From contig CM043962.1 in NCBI GenBank assembly GCA_014529385.2, positions 124,170,470 to 124,234,469 on the forward strand: a DNA stretch of 64,000 bases, in the 5' to 3' direction. Shown here piece after piece: positions 1-10,333 of the stretch. Position numbers and translations under genes: made by a program. The DNA comes from Adiantum capillus-veneris (Eukaryota > Streptophyta > Polypodiopsida > Polypodiales > Pteridaceae). The notes under the pieces are model-generated. The model worked only from the letters and a program-made list of their open reading frames with translations. It did no database searches and had not been told where the DNA came from. The stretch's first letter is position 1; each line of letters starts with the position of its first letter.

Positions 1-211
1 TGAAGAATGCTCCTTATATTGAGAAACTCAAGCAGTTGAGAGACCAATGGATGGCATTTGGATCTCCATCAAAACCTCAACAAGGACTTCCCAAGTCTAG
101 CACGCTATGGCTACCTTGGTAGGAAGAGCATCACATACTACCTTTTTTTCTTTTACAAAATAGCATGTTTGTTATGTTTCTTACAAAGTTATTGTCTATA
201 CATGTTTTCAG
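1..211 (+). other. possible upstream exon and intron of the interrupted gene
   Basis: Positions 3-119 form a 39-codon open stretch rich in Lys, Gln and Pro that ends at a TAG at 120-122, with a GT (119-120) just before it. A pyrimidine-rich TTTTCAG ends at 211, right before the open frame that starts at 212. This resembles an exon, a short intron and the next exon, but the splice phase does not match cleanly, so I do not assert the intron. No family is recognised. Confidence 0.25.
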
Positions 212-376
212 GGTTTTGTCGATTACATTGGGGATAAATGGGTATCAAGGGACTATCAAATGATAGTAAGCTCCCAGCAATTATTTGATGGATGGGTTTC
301 AAAAATGAAACAATATGCCAAAGGTGATTTATTATCTCAAGCAGAAAGACCTGGAAAGAAGGGAAGACAAGCATCA
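212..376 (+). pseudogene. left part of a coding exon split by element C
   Basis: An open frame of 55 codons runs from 212 to the edge of element C and is preceded by an acceptor-like TTTTCAG. It encodes a hydrophilic Lys/Gln-rich segment ending in Ala-Ser. The short target duplication of C (CCGG, 377-380 and 28371-28374) lies exactly on the codon boundary, so removing C plus one TSD copy lets the frame continue without a shift into 28371-28544. This shows that C inserted into a formerly coding exon. The product is unknown. The methyltransferase-like frame at 28675 lies 130 bp after the right part on the same strand and may belong to the same gene, which is inference. Confidence 0.5.
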
Positions 377-538
377 CCGGTGACGAGCACAAAGCGCAAC
401 ACGACCCCGACGGCCTCAAAACGCCAGGAGCCAATGCACGCCGCGAGCCGGCCACGGTGAAGCAAACAGGGGGCACCACCTAGCTTTGAGTGGCTAGGAT
501 GCAGACAACGGTGATTGGATATATCACAAATTTTGTAC

Positions 539-543
<5 letters not shown>

Positions 544-602
<59 letters not shown>
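544..602. repeat. (GA)n microsatellite in the C 3' LTR
   Basis: About 27 GA dinucleotides, slightly interrupted at the right end by GGGAGGGAG. The same place in the right LTR (10207-10260) has a shorter GAGT/GATA/GA mixture, so the array changed length after insertion. Confidence 0.95.
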
Positions 603-662
603 AGAGAGAATGACGCAGGTGATGAAAACCCTCGGGGTGTGAGGGAAAATATTTACAGCAAC

Positions 663-667
663 CTTAT
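663..667. other. unoccupied equivalent of the element A insertion site
   Basis: The sequence around CTTAT here (ACAGCAACCTTATTTCCGG) is the uninterrupted version of the C LTR. In the other LTR copy, element A lies between two copies of CTTAT (10329-10333 and 25903-25907). It is an internal control that fixes the ends and TSD of A. Confidence 0.92.
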
Positions 668-1576
668 TTCCGGCGAGGTGGCAATCATGCTAATAAAGAG
701 ATAGAGGGAGAGATAGTGAGCCTAATAGTGTGTTCTCTAGAGATGACTCACAGACACGGGGACTTTTCTAGCATGAGTGTGTGTGAAGTGACCATTGGAT
801 TCAATATGTAGACATAGCTTCTTTACATAGTGTAAATTGCCAAAATTGCTACACTAAGTCCCCTCTCTCGTGAGGTAAGTGTTGCCAATCCCTTCCACCA
901 AAATACTACCAAGTGCTGACCCCTGATGAAATTGCCGCCCTCCTAATAGTGACCTCTCAGTGACTTTTTTATAGGTGCTGGCTGCTTTAGATTAGGGTAA
1001 TCTGATTAGATTAGGGGTTCTAATCAGGGGAGACAAAGCAAGACGGTGGCCCCTGGATGGTTGACCCTTGCTTTGTCTTGGGGAATATTATAAAGGATAA
1101 ACTCCTAGGTGGGCCTTTGTGGCCATCACCTAGAGAGAGGTGATAATTTACAAATTTGGATTTTTTACAAGATTTGGTTTGAAAATTGGGAAAAATGATA
1201 ACCTACGGATTATACAGAAGAGGGCATCGTGGATGCGATGCTAGTGAGCGGCAACCTTAGGTGGTGCGTCGATGTAGCACCTTCGTCATTTTCGGGGTCG
1301 ATCGGGGCATGCCTTCGACGCCTTTTCTTGTTTTGGTGTCTACGACGTGCAACTTGGCTGTCTTCTTTTTGTTGATGACTTCGATGTCGTCGAGTTTTTC
1401 GTGTTTTTTTTCTATTTTCTTTGATGGGTGCGTATGGCGTGCACGTATATGTGTGGATATGTGAGTGCACGTATGCACGTGGGTGTGTGTATGTAATTGT
1501 GTTTATAGGGGTCTGTGTATAAGTGTGTGGGTGTATATGGCAAGGGTGTGCGTGGGAATGGGGGTATAAGTTATTT

Positions 1577-1624
1577 ATACACACACACACACACACCCAA
1601 ACACACACACATATATATATATAT
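1577..1624. repeat. (CA)n(TA)n microsatellite
   Basis: An AC-dinucleotide run with one CC interruption followed by a short TA run, inside the C 3' LTR. The matching block in the 5' LTR (26847-26920) is longer and purer. Confidence 0.95.
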
Positions 1625-1923
1625 AATTTCTTTTTTCGGTGCCTGCTGCGCAGAGAGAGGGAGGACGAGAATGGGGAAAAGAGAGGGAGCAGGTGCTGTA
1701 TGGGGGGAGGGGAGGGTGTAGAGTCTGTGTGAGTGCATGTGTGTAGGTGTGTGTGTGTGTGAGAGAGAGAGAAGGCTGTGATGCTGCCTTCAGGCCTGTC
1801 CAGAATGCAAGGGACAGAGGCGGTGATGGTGAGCGAGAGTCAGAGAGGGAGTGTGTGAGGGTGTGTGTGAATAAGAGATGGAGAGAACTATGCTCTGATG
1901 GCGGCACTTGCACAGGCCAAAAG

Positions 1924-1924
1924 C

Positions 1925-1995
<71 letters not shown>
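1924..1995. repeat. (GA)n microsatellite
   Basis: A GA run of about 35 units with one GC interruption inside the C 3' LTR. Its counterpart in the other LTR is 27269-27320. Confidence 0.95.
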
Positions 1996-1998
<3 letters not shown>

Positions 1999-2572
1999 TG
2001 TAGGGGGAGTGTTAGAGGGTGTATGTGTGTGGATTAAGAGAGAGAGAGAGAGAGCGTGCTCGCTGCCATGCGCGGACTGCAAACTAACGAGAGCGCGAGT
2101 GAGAGATAGAGGGTATGACATGGCGTGGGTGGCCCGCCCGTGGGAACGAGGGAGGGGGGGTGAAGGAGGTGTGAGGTCAACCATTTAAGCAAGGGTGGCG
2201 GCCCGCCAGAGGGCGGTTGAGGGTGGTGTGTAGGTGTGTGTGTTTGTGGAGAGTGTGAGAGAGAATTATGCTGCATGGCGGGTTCCTACACCGAGGGGAA
2301 GAGAGAGAGAGAGAGAGAGAGAGAGCGTGTGAGTGAGAGTGGGGGAAAGAGAGAGAGGGTATGTGGGGGTGAATTAAGAGAGAGATATTCTACTTCATGC
2401 ATGGCAGGGCTGCTTACTCAAAGAGAGAGAGTGTGAGCAAATCGAGAGAGGGAAAGATAGTGAGAGAGAGAGCGATGCCCCCCCGGTGGGAAGAAAAGAA
2501 GAGGGGAGACAGGGAGGGGGGGTGTGATGGCGGCCCACTGGGCAGGGGTATGGACGAGCAAGGGGTAAGAGG

Positions 2573-2605
<33 letters not shown>

Positions 2606-2963
2606 CTTTGTGAATAATGAAAGAGAGAGAGGGAGAATTTTCAAAAGCGTGGCGGTGCGCCAGTGGAATATTGACAGTGGCACCCTGTTTTTTGTGCCCA
2701 TTGGGCCAGGCAATGTAGAGGCAAGGTAAGTGAGTGAGAGAGAGAGAGAGTTGGCGGAGCCGAGCAGGAGAGAGAGAGAGGCCTGTATCTTCTGGCAATT
2801 ATGGAGAGAGGCGTGGCCAAATTGGTGGCGGTCCGCTGGTGGTTAAGCATAGAAGGGTGGTGAATGATAAGAAAAAACTATTTTTTATCGTTTTTTCTTC
2901 GTAATGCACTCTCCCCTGCTTAGGGTTGGTTCTTGCGGCCGCGGTTTTGAAAACCGGCCGTTC

Positions 2964-2990
2964 TTAGCCCTCCCATCTGGTTAGAGGCAT
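2964..2990 (-). promoter_or_regulatory. candidate polypurine tract of element C
   Basis: Just inside the 3' LTR the minus strand reads purine-rich (CCAGATGGGAGGGCTAAGAA), the expected place for the plus-strand primer of a minus-oriented element. It contains pyrimidine interruptions, so it is either decayed or a few bases off. Confidence 0.45.
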
Positions 2991-3411
2991 TCATGCTTCT
3001 AGCCCTACCTCTCATTCTTTAGTCGTGGAGTTGGAGGGTTCTCCCTCTTCTAGAATATCTAGCATGAAATCTGGATCAAACCTTAGGAGATACCTTTTTA
3101 GCCTTCATCCATTGAGTCTAGTCTTGTGAATTCTCCCATCTGCTTCCATCAACTTACAATTGCCGTTGTCATAGCGCCTTTTGACAATGAATGGTCCTTC
3201 CCATCTGGGTTGATATTTCTTGTCCTTCTTGGTGTCAAATCTATCGTCGTATCTCAATACTAACATGCCCTTGATTGAAGGTGAGCCGACATCGCTCTAC
3301 TTGCACTGCATAGTGATTGATTGCATCTTCCCTATCTAGTTGGAGCCTTTCCAGATCTAGGATGTGGTTGCGGAGATTGACAATTGGGCACTGTACTTGG
3401 CTAGCCATGAC
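2991..3411 (-). pseudogene. element C integrase C-terminal region (GPY/F-like)
   Basis: Reading the minus strand in pieces, the stretch near 3175-3215 encodes a GPF motif (WEGPFIVKRR) followed by a tract like KLMEADGRIHKTRLNG. This is the typical end of a gypsy integrase before the LTR. Stops and frameshifts separate it from the core at 3412-3641. Confidence 0.6.
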
Positions 3412-3641
3412 TCACAAGCTGGCTCTCTGTACCTCAATGGGTATAATTGCCTCCTTTCCATAAACTAGATGGAAAGTGGTGAAACCTAATGATGTTCGGA
3501 ATGTCGTTCGATAGGCCCATAGAGCGGCCATGAGATGTCTATCCCAGCCACCTGTGTGGTTATCCACTTGCTTTGTGATGATTTTACAGATCATTCCGTT
3601 TACCTTTTCTACTAGGCCATTGCACTGTGGATAGTATGGTG
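3412..3641 (-). pseudogene. element C integrase core, distal half
   Basis: It encodes YYPQCNGLVEKVNG, which carries the catalytic Glu of the DD35E core, then LWAYRTT and a segment ending IPIEV, as in Ty3/gypsy integrases. The codons are cut at Thr-Pro by solo LTR D. The proximal half continues at 4478-4717, and with D and one TSD removed the spacing between the second Asp and the Glu is exactly 35 residues. Confidence 0.8.
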
Positions 3642-3892
3642 TGTTAAGTATGGAGCCTGATTTACCCTTGTAATTTTCTGTGGTAAAAGCGCACATTTGT
3701 AAGGCCCCCATTATGAGGAGAAGCCATTGTGCGTGAAGGAAAATCACTCACCGGAAACCAAAATTTTCACGGATAAGAATCAGGGGCAACTTTAAAGGCC
3801 TCGGGGGCGGAGGCCCCCAAGACTTTTTTTCGCCGGAATATTCCTTTTCGCCGGAATATTATGGCCGAACGGCGGTCGGAAAGTGGTCGGAA

Positions 3893-4030
3893 AACAACTG
3901 GTCGGTTGGCCGGTGGCCGGTAGTCAATGGCCAATGGCCGGTGGTCGGAAGTCAATGGCCGGTGGCCGGTGGTCGGAAGTCAATGGCCGGTGGCCGGTGG
4001 CCGAATTCAATGGCCGGTGGCCGAATTCAA
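3893..4030. repeat. GGCCGGTGGCCGGT-type minisatellite in LTR D
   Basis: Short units of CAATGGCCGGTGGCCGGTGG with GTCGGAA or CGAATT between them recur about six times in the U3-like part of the solo LTR, upstream of its TATA-like box. U3 repeats of this kind often act as enhancer-like blocks in plant LTRs. That role is inference here. Confidence 0.75.
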
Positions 4031-4153
4031 AAGCGGACTTGTCTTCTCAAGGGCGGCCACACATGGGCGGATTGGAGGGTCCGATTTGGACTTATTCGCA
4101 CAAGGGCGGCTACACATGGCTGTCTCTCATAAGAGAGGGCAGCCCTTTTGGCC

Positions 4154-4160
4154 TATAAAA
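4154..4160 (+). promoter_or_regulatory. TATA-like box of LTR D
   Basis: TATAAAA inside GCCTATAAAAGGAGG, about 510 bp into the LTR, is the only good TATA match in D. Confidence 0.5.
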
Positions 4161-4359
4161 GGAGGCCATTTCTACACACATTTCATAGTGTGAAGTTGAT
4201 GCAACAAGGTGAGTGTGAGGTGGTGAGAGTGAAGCAAGGCGGGAGATCCATTAAGGGTATAATCCCTTTGTAAACTACTTCTTGTTTTGAAGTACCAAAG
4301 CCATTGAGTGGCTGCTTTCCCGTGGACGTAGCCCACATTGGGTGAACCACGTATATCGT

Positions 4360-4390
4360 GTGTACTCTCTCTCTCTCTCTCTCTCTCTCT
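4360..4390. repeat. (CT)n microsatellite in LTR D
   Basis: About 15 CT units in the R/U5-like part of the solo LTR. Confidence 0.9.
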
Positions 4391-4477
4391 ACACTATAAT
4401 CTCGTGTATATAAATTTGTCTCTCTCCATTAAGTAATCTACTCAATTATCTATTTAGTTACGTCTTATTTCCTAACA

Positions 4478-4717
4478 TGGTGTGGAATGTCGACGTGTAA
4501 TGCCTAACTTTTTTATCGGTTCTCCCACCATGTCACCTCTGAAACCTGGTCCCCTATCAGATATTATCTCAAGAGGAGTGCCAAAACGGCAACAGATGTG
4601 CTCAAATATGAACTTTGCTACCTCTTGCACTGTAATGCGGATGGTGGCTATTGCTTCCGCCCATCGGGTCATGTAGTCTACACCAACTAAAATGTATAGT
4701 TTACCTGATTGGGCCCT
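4478..4717 (-). pseudogene. element C integrase core, proximal half
   Basis: It encodes MTRWAEAIAT, then FGTPLEIISDRGPGF with the second catalytic Asp, then KKLGITRRHSTP, where LTR D interrupts. This fits the Ty3/gypsy rve domain. The first Asp lies in KWGIDAIG, encoded at the end of the next fragment (4718-5068). Confidence 0.82.
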
Positions 4718-5068
4718 TCATAGAGAACCGATTGCATCTATTCCCCATTTTTCAAACGGACCATAGGAGATGATAGGAGTCTGTGGCTCATAGGTTAGCG
4801 TGCGATCACTAGCCACTTGACAAGCCTTGCATGTTTTACACCAATGATGCACATACCTGTTGAGACTAGGCCAAGAGTATCCTGCCTGTAGAATCTTCCT
4901 ACTGGTGACATCTAAAGAAAAATGACCGCCACACACACCATCATGGCAACTTGAGATTACCTCTGTGATATCACTGGAGGTTGGTACTTGCCTGAGAATG
5001 TGATCCTTGCCTTTACAATACAAGTGGTTGTTTACAAGGAGGTATCTTGTAGCCTTCCTTACCAGCAA
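4718..5068 (-). pseudogene. element C integrase zinc-binding (HHCC) domain
   Basis: This 116-codon open piece has a His pair (SSCHDGVCGGHFS), about 30 residues, then CKTCKACQ, the HHCC finger of gypsy integrases. It is followed by FEKWGIDAIG with the first catalytic Asp of the core. There is a single HHCC domain here, unlike element B, which has two. The upstream join to the second RNase H is broken by a stop at 5069. Confidence 0.82.
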
Positions 5069-5580
5069 CTATTTTTGGCCCTCAGTGTACCCTTTAGGAT
5101 ATTCTCCTGCTTCTAAGAAGCTGATGATATTAGGCATAGAATCACTACCTTGAAAGAGGGGTAGTTTTAGTTTAATTGCTCCTATGGGAACGTCTTGTAT
5201 TCTTTCCTTGGCTAGAGCATCGGCCTCCTGATTTTCTGTCCTAGGGACATGAAATAATTGCACTGCTTCAAACTTCCTTAAACGATCCTTAACTTGGCAT
5301 AGTTGACCAACTAAAACCTGATTTTTACAAACCCAAGTTCCGTTTATCTACTTTATCAAAAGCAAAGCATCCCCAAACACATTTAGGCGTTTAATCCCTT
5401 GCAAAATACACTGTTCTAACCCAAGAATTAAAGCTACGTACTCTACTTCATTGTTGGAGTGGGAGTGTAACAGCTACCCAATGGAGAATACCCTCTCCTA
5501 TTGCTCCTTGAAAATGATGATGCCAACTCTGCAGACTAGTCCATTGTTCTCTTGTAGGCTCCATCAAAGAAAAGAGAGTG
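5069..5580 (-). pseudogene. element C second, archaeal-like RNase H (aRNH)
   Basis: Pieces on the minus strand give LFFDGAYKR (first Asp), NNEVEYVALILGLEQ (Glu), LNVFGDALLL (second Asp) and VPRTENQEADALAK (last Asp). This is the order and spacing of an RNase H lying between the normal RNase H and integrase. Such an extra domain defines Tat-lineage elements (Ogre, Retand). At least one stop codon and one frame change interrupt it. Confidence 0.78.
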
Positions 5581-6030
5581 AGATCTTTCTAGCTTAGGAA
5601 TTTCTACCATTGGTGTCTCTTCTTTTCTGTCCGTGTTGACCTTCAGCTTCTTCTCATAGTGACGATGAGTAAGAATACCTGCTAGACTAGCCCTGGTGGA
5701 GTTTTCTACTTGCATGGTGTAGTCAAACTCTTGTAATCTAACTAGCCATTTAGAGATCCTAGATGAGACATCCATGTGTCGCATTACATATAGAAAAACA
5801 TCCTCTATTGTCAGAATTACAAAGGATCTAGGCAGTAGATAAGAGCGGAACTTTGTAGTAGAAAACATTAATGGAAGCACCATGTGCTCTACTGCGGTGA
5901 ATCCCTTTTGTGATGGGGTCATGACATGACTAGAGAAGTAGATAGGATGCATGAAAGAACTTTTGGGGTCCTTTTGCATTAGTACGACTCCAAGTGTATC
6001 AGTTCCTACACTGGGGTTCACATAAAATGG
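5581..6030 (-). pseudogene. element C RNase H (Ty3 type)
   Basis: The open piece includes TDTLGVVLMQKD, PIYFSSHVMTPSQKGFTAVE and a segment ending FDYTMQVENSTRASLAGILT. These match the D, E and final motifs of Ty3 RNase H, with substitutions at several key residues. It joins the aRNH without a gap. Confidence 0.72.
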
Positions 6031-7138
6031 CTCGTCGCATTGGGGGGGTGAATTGGGGAAAAGCGTGGCTATGATTGCTTCACCTCGGTAAACTACTACT
6101 CATTTTCTTCACTCCTTGAGAAGACATCTCTCTAGGTAACTTGTTGTAGAGGGAGAACCACCTGTGATAGCAAGTGAAGAACTTGCTTAAGTATCTTACC
6201 TTCTGAAGGAAAGAGACCAATTGCTTAGCTGTGGTGGGCGATGACAAAGATACCAAAGCTTGAATTTTGCTAGGGTCAGCCTCAATCCCTTTTGCTGAAA
6301 TTACATGGCCAAGGAGAGTGACTTTGCTTTGACTAATGTGAAACTTGTCCACGTTGAGCTAGCCACCCAAGGGTTGCAGCCTGGTCAAGCCATCATAGAC
6401 TTTTCTCAAATGGAGGAGCGTGAAATATAGATGCAAAAATCATCTATGAAGGCCCATATTGACGTTCCAAAGTATGGTTGGAAGACAAAAGTCACATAGC
6501 GCTAATGTGGCCGGAGCATTGGTGAGGCCAAAATGCATCACTTTGTAAGCAAAGCATCCCCAGGGTGTTATGAAAGTTGTCTTTTTTTGGTCTTCTTCTG
6601 CAATACTAATTTGAAAGTAATCTGAGTATCCATCTTATATTGTGTAGCACTCATGACCTGCCACTTCATTGAGAATTTCATCTTGGAATGGGAGGGGAGA
6701 ATGATCCCTCTTTATGGCTGCATTTAGAGGTTTATAGTCTACACAGACTCTCCACTTGCTATTCTTCTTTGGTGTGACTACTACAAGAGAGACCCATTCT
6801 GAGTCTTCGACGGGGTAAATGAAACCTGCCTGTAGCGAATTCCTCACCTCTTTGAGCAGTGCCTCTTGTTGGATTACCCCAAGACTTCTAAGCTTTTGCA
6901 CTACGGGCTTACTTCCTTCCTTGAGTCTTATGCGGTGTTGTACTACTGTGATTCCTGTGATCTTATCATAACCATCAATGAACAATGTGGTGAAGTTACC
7001 TATCATGGAGACATATTCCTTTCTCTCTTCATCGGTTAACTCATTGGAGAGCATCCAATGTAACTTACTTGTATCCTCTAAGGATTGCGTACTTGATGGT
7101 CCCTCTTGGTTTGTCAGTGGAGCTTCATATTGTGTCAT
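6031..7138 (-). pseudogene. element C reverse transcriptase, broken
   Basis: The fingers/palm start is clear in 6635-7138 (VVVTPKKNSKWRVCVDYKPL, then a stop where FLDG would follow). The middle continues out of frame near 6520-6640 with TTFITPWGCFAYKVM and FGLTNAPAT. The thumb/connection is in 6080-6352 (VTLLGHVISAKGIEADPSK). The YxDD region near 6430 is unreadable. It is a typical dead gypsy RT. Confidence 0.8.
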
Positions 7139-7328
7139 CTTTTTGGGTCTTTAAGGATGACCCCCATCACTACAATGCTACTTTCACTTTCTTCAGTTGT
7201 TGCTGTCTCTTCTCGTGAGGTGGACAAATAGTCACTAGTGGACTCATCTTCCAAAGCTTCCAAGATCATGTTGCATTGCTTCCTAGTCCTCATGTCATAG
7301 AATTGGACTTCCCTTTAGTTTCCTTCAT

Positions 7329-7583
7329 CTAAATCATTCCTGTATTCCAGTCTTGCTTAGCCTCCATAGCCATGAGCCACGGTCTTCCAAGAATAATAGG
7401 GTAGCCCTCCCCTTTGTGTGGCATGACAAAAATGTCTACTTCAACTTCTGTGTTGAATGCCTTTACTTTGACCGCATTCACAATGCCTACGCATTTCACT
7501 CTTACGTTATTTTCCATTTTGGCTCGGTAGGGTATCTGCCTACTTACCTCTAGTCCTAGATGGTGCATCATTTTCTCACTCAT
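7329..7583 (-). pseudogene. element C protease region
   Basis: The C-terminal half of a retropepsin-like domain: a hydrophobic stretch, then YPIILGRPWLMAM, the hydrophobic-hydrophobic-Gly motif of gypsy proteases. The Asp-Ser/Thr-Gly part upstream (7584-7640) reads CGTQICIM in another frame and has lost the catalytic triplet. Positions 7139-7328 link it to RT and encode an acidic, Ser-rich linker. Confidence 0.65.
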
Positions 7584-7765
7584 GATGCATATCTGTGTGC
7601 CACAATCTATGTAGTGTCCATGGCTGGTAAGATGTTGTCAAGGTCCTTCCCATAAATAGCTCTAGCTATCCTTGGTCTTGATCTTCTTGTACTTACCATC
7701 TTCGTCCATTGTCTCATTATCCTTGGTGCAAGATGAAGTAATTGGGGCCAAGTTATCTTTGGACC

Positions 7766-8290
7766 CTACATCAACACATCTTGAACTAAGTCATAGGTTT
7801 TAGCATACTCACCCAGTGAAAAATCCACGATGTCGATCTTCCATCGAGGCTTAGATGCTTGCTTTCTAGACTCGCCTTTTCCTTTCATTTTCTCTTCCTT
7901 TTGAGAGGCTTCTTTGTGCTTGGCACGCTTCACTCCCATGGCATCCACTTCTTCTACTTTTGCTTTCCCTTTGTGCTTCTCTTGGACTAGTTCTTCTACC
8001 TTTGCCTTTCCTTTAGCTTCGAGGCTAATAACACTCACTGCTTGGTTTATAGCAGGTGGTGGGGGTAGCGGTGGAATGAGAGGTTGTGGTGGTGGTTGTT
8101 GTACATGTGGTCGAAGAATTTGGACTAGTGGAATCGGCCCTGGTTGCCTGGGTGGTGGTGGTCTTGCCCTTGGTGGAGATATCTGATTCTGTCTTCCTCC
8201 TCTATTGAAATTTTGCCTTCCTGGATGTGGACAGTAGTACATGCCATGGCCGTCTTCCCCACAATTATAGCAATGGTACTCTTGGTTTTG
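7766..8290 (-). pseudogene. element C zinc knuckle and proline/lysine-rich linker
   Basis: At 8231-8274 the minus strand encodes CYNCGEDGHGMYYC, a perfect C-x2-C-x4-H-x4-C knuckle. It is followed by a Gly/Arg/Asn patch, a Pro-rich tract (RPPPPRQPGP) and a Lys/Glu-rich linker (KGKAKVEE twice). It lies between gag and protease as in gypsy elements. The start of the knuckle is in a different frame from the gag upstream. Confidence 0.75.
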
Positions 8291-8359
8291 CCTTCCTTGT
8301 CCTCTCCCTTTCTATAAATTTCTAACAGGTGCATGCCCTTGCAGCACCACATGCATGGA

Positions 8360-9021
8360 TAAACTTTCGAGCTGAGTAGTGATGCGACTCAACAGGTCTT
8401 GCTGCTCTTCTAATGCCTCCTATGGTTGGGCTCTATGAATGGTTGTTGCAGTCACTGGGGTTAGGCAGACTGACCTCGATTCCTCTAACTCGTTGACTCT
8501 TGCTTGCATGCACAACTTCTTGTCTTTAAGGTGGGCTACTTCCACTGCCAACTCATACGTTGCAGGGAACCTCCCCTTCATCTTCTCCTCAAGCGGCGAC
8601 CACAGGCCAGCAATGAAATGGTCCTTCTTCAAGAAATTAGGCGCTCCTTCACCTTCCTCCAATGAGGCAACCCATCGCTCCCGCAAATCCACAAACTTGG
8701 ACTCGTAAGTGGCATACTCTAGCAGACTTCCCTACTTTAATTCTGTCAGCAAAACTGCCATAACTTTTCTGAGGTTGTGCCTCCACCAAACCTCTTCACA
8801 AAGGCAGCACGTAGTACATCCCATGCATTTTTGGTAACTTGGGGCAAAGCATTGTACCAAGACTTGGCCTCTACTTTCATCAGTAGAGGAAAAATTCGTA
8901 GCCGTGAGGCGTCTTCATCCTTGTTGAAAATCACACAAGTGATGTCCAAGTCATCCAGAAAGTCGGTGGTAACGTCTTCTCCCTTCTTTCCACTGAATGT
9001 GGGAAAAGAGAAACTTGCCAT
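8360..9021 (-). pseudogene. element C gag capsid region
   Basis: It starts at ATG 9021 (MASFSFPTFSGKKGED). 8746-9021 includes AKSWYNALPQVTKNAWDVL and FVKRFGG, the Retrotrans_gag signature (W-[FY]-x-x-L ... W-x-x-F...F). 8420-8692 carries LREREW-like and FIAGLWSPLEEKMKGRFPATYELAV, the later gag helices. A stop and a frame change separate the two pieces. Confidence 0.8.
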
Positions 9022-9477
9022 GGTAGTAACTCAAGAAACTACAAACTTTTTTTAAAAAATAACCTTAATGACATTAGCGGCTCATAGCGGCTTTTTACAG
9101 GGTTGGGTAGATAAATTTAAAACATGATAAAACTAAATCACAAAGCTAGAAAAGAATAAAGATGCTTACATCAAAAGAGTGGTAGTAATAAAAAAGGGTA
9201 GGATGATGGGATGTGGAGATCTTAGGATTTCGGCTCCAAATAGGAAAACAATCTTTTGTTGGTAGAATATCTTCCTACTCAATATACACGTTTACTTGCA
9301 TGTGTTGCAAGAAACAAAAAGGAAATATTTATGGCCTATTGTTATTATACATGTCGGGTGTAGGGAACTGATTACTTAGAGTTGCATACCTCAGGTGTTG
9401 ACCAAGTGATACCTTCACCACATGCCTCTACCTCTTGTAGAAGTCCATACAATCCTCCACATTTGGTTCAAAACAGA
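9022..9477. other. untranslated spacer of element C
   Basis: AT-rich sequence between the leader ORF remnant and gag. No motif or open frame worth reporting was seen. Confidence 0.5.
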
Positions 9478-9970
9478 CTAGGTTCCATTCTGCATGCGGC
9501 AACGACACTTGGGTGGTCGAACTTCATTTGAACTCTCTAGGCCTAGAGAGAGTGTAGGCCCACTTGCGTCCACCAAATGATTTAGGCTTTGGGACTTAGA
9601 CTTTGTGGTTGATGTAGTTGATGACTCTTCTCGGAACATTCGAGAGAGAACACTTGGTGCTACAAAAAATTGGACTGTTGTGAGAGTGCTGCGGTTTTCA
9701 AAAGAAAAACTCACCATTCTTTCTTCACTTTCTCTGTCGGCACACATTGACAAAATGCTTTGGTTGACTGCAGTGATGGCACTTCATAGCCTTCCCACCT
9801 GATGCTCTCAATTTACAGTTAGCATGAGCAATACAAGATGGAGAATTTACCTCTTGGATGTTTACGACGGTGTATTCTGGCAGCAACACTTCGATGAAGG
9901 CGGTCAGCTCTTCTCCAGTCTCCTCCTCCTCCGTTCTCCAGTTAGAGAACTCTTTCATCCATTCGTCCAT
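9478..9970 (-). pseudogene. extra ORF upstream of gag in element C, with a CCHC-like finger
   Basis: Two overlapping open pieces (9725-9970 and 9478-9753) lie between the 5' LTR and gag. The first starts MDEWMKEFSNWRTEEEE and ends with CHHCSQPKHFVNVCRQRK, a C-x2-C-x4-H-x4-C finger of the retroelement type. The second is Ser/Thr-rich. Ogre-type Tat elements are known to carry an additional ORF1 before gag, so this may be its remnant. It is out of frame with gag. A captured or duplicated gag finger is the alternative. Confidence 0.45.
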
Positions 9971-10023
9971 GGCTGATGATGTGCGTTGTCTTCAACATTG
10001 TAAAATGGAGGTTTTCGAGAAGC

Positions 10024-10044
10024 CCTCCTCCGTGGGGGCACTAG
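10024..10044 (-). promoter_or_regulatory. candidate primer binding site of element C
   Basis: Next to the LTR boundary the minus strand reads TC, then TAGTGCCCCCACGGAGG. It looks like a decayed PBS (normally starting TGG). I cannot assign the tRNA. Confidence 0.3.
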
Positions 10045-10045
10045 A

Positions 10046-10229
10046 TGACGAGCGCAAAGCACGACACGGACCTCAATGGCCTCGAAACGCCAGAAGCCTA
10101 TGCACGCCGTGAGCTGGCCACGGTGAAGCGAATAGGGGGCACCACCTAGCTTTAAGTGGCTAGGATGCAAACAACGGTGATTGGATATATCACAAACTCT
10201 ACACACCGAGAGTGAGTGAGTGAGTGAGA

Positions 10230-10261
<32 letters not shown>

Positions 10262-10333
10262 ATGACGCATGTGATGAAAAACCTCGGGGTGTGAGGGAAA
10301 ACTATTTTCTTGCAATATTTACAGCAACCTTAT
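10046..10333 (-). repeat. 5' LTR of element C, inner part
   Basis: It starts TGACGAGC at 10046 and matches 381-667. The CTTAT target duplication of A ends it at 10333, and the LTR resumes at 25903. Confidence 0.85.

Larger units (their letters stand above)
381..2963 (-). repeat. 3' LTR of element C
   Basis: It matches 10046-10333 joined to 25908-28370. It starts TGACGAGC at 381. The inner end near 2963 is degenerate (CCGGCCGTTC against CCGGTCGTCA in the other copy), so the inner boundary is good to a few bases. The LTR contains (GA)n, (CA)n and (TA)n blocks and many GTGT and GAGA stretches, so about half of its length is low-complexity. Open frames inside it are low-complexity shadows. Confidence 0.85.
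3642..4477 (+). mobile_element. element D: solo LTR inserted in the integrase of C
   Basis: An 836-bp segment starts TGTTAAGTATGG and ends TTTCCTAACA. It is flanked by perfect 5-bp direct repeats TGGTG (3637-3641 and 4478-4482). It has no internal coding region, primer site or second LTR, so it is a solo LTR left by LTR-LTR recombination. A TATA-like TATAAAA at 4154-4160 suggests a plus orientation. The superfamily cannot be told from an LTR alone. Confidence 0.88.

Noticed and set aside
1747-2729. Several 80-130 codon frames of Arg-Glu or Ser-Leu repeats (also 26570-28271 and 29743-30012)
   Set aside because: They are translations of GA/CT and CA microsatellites.
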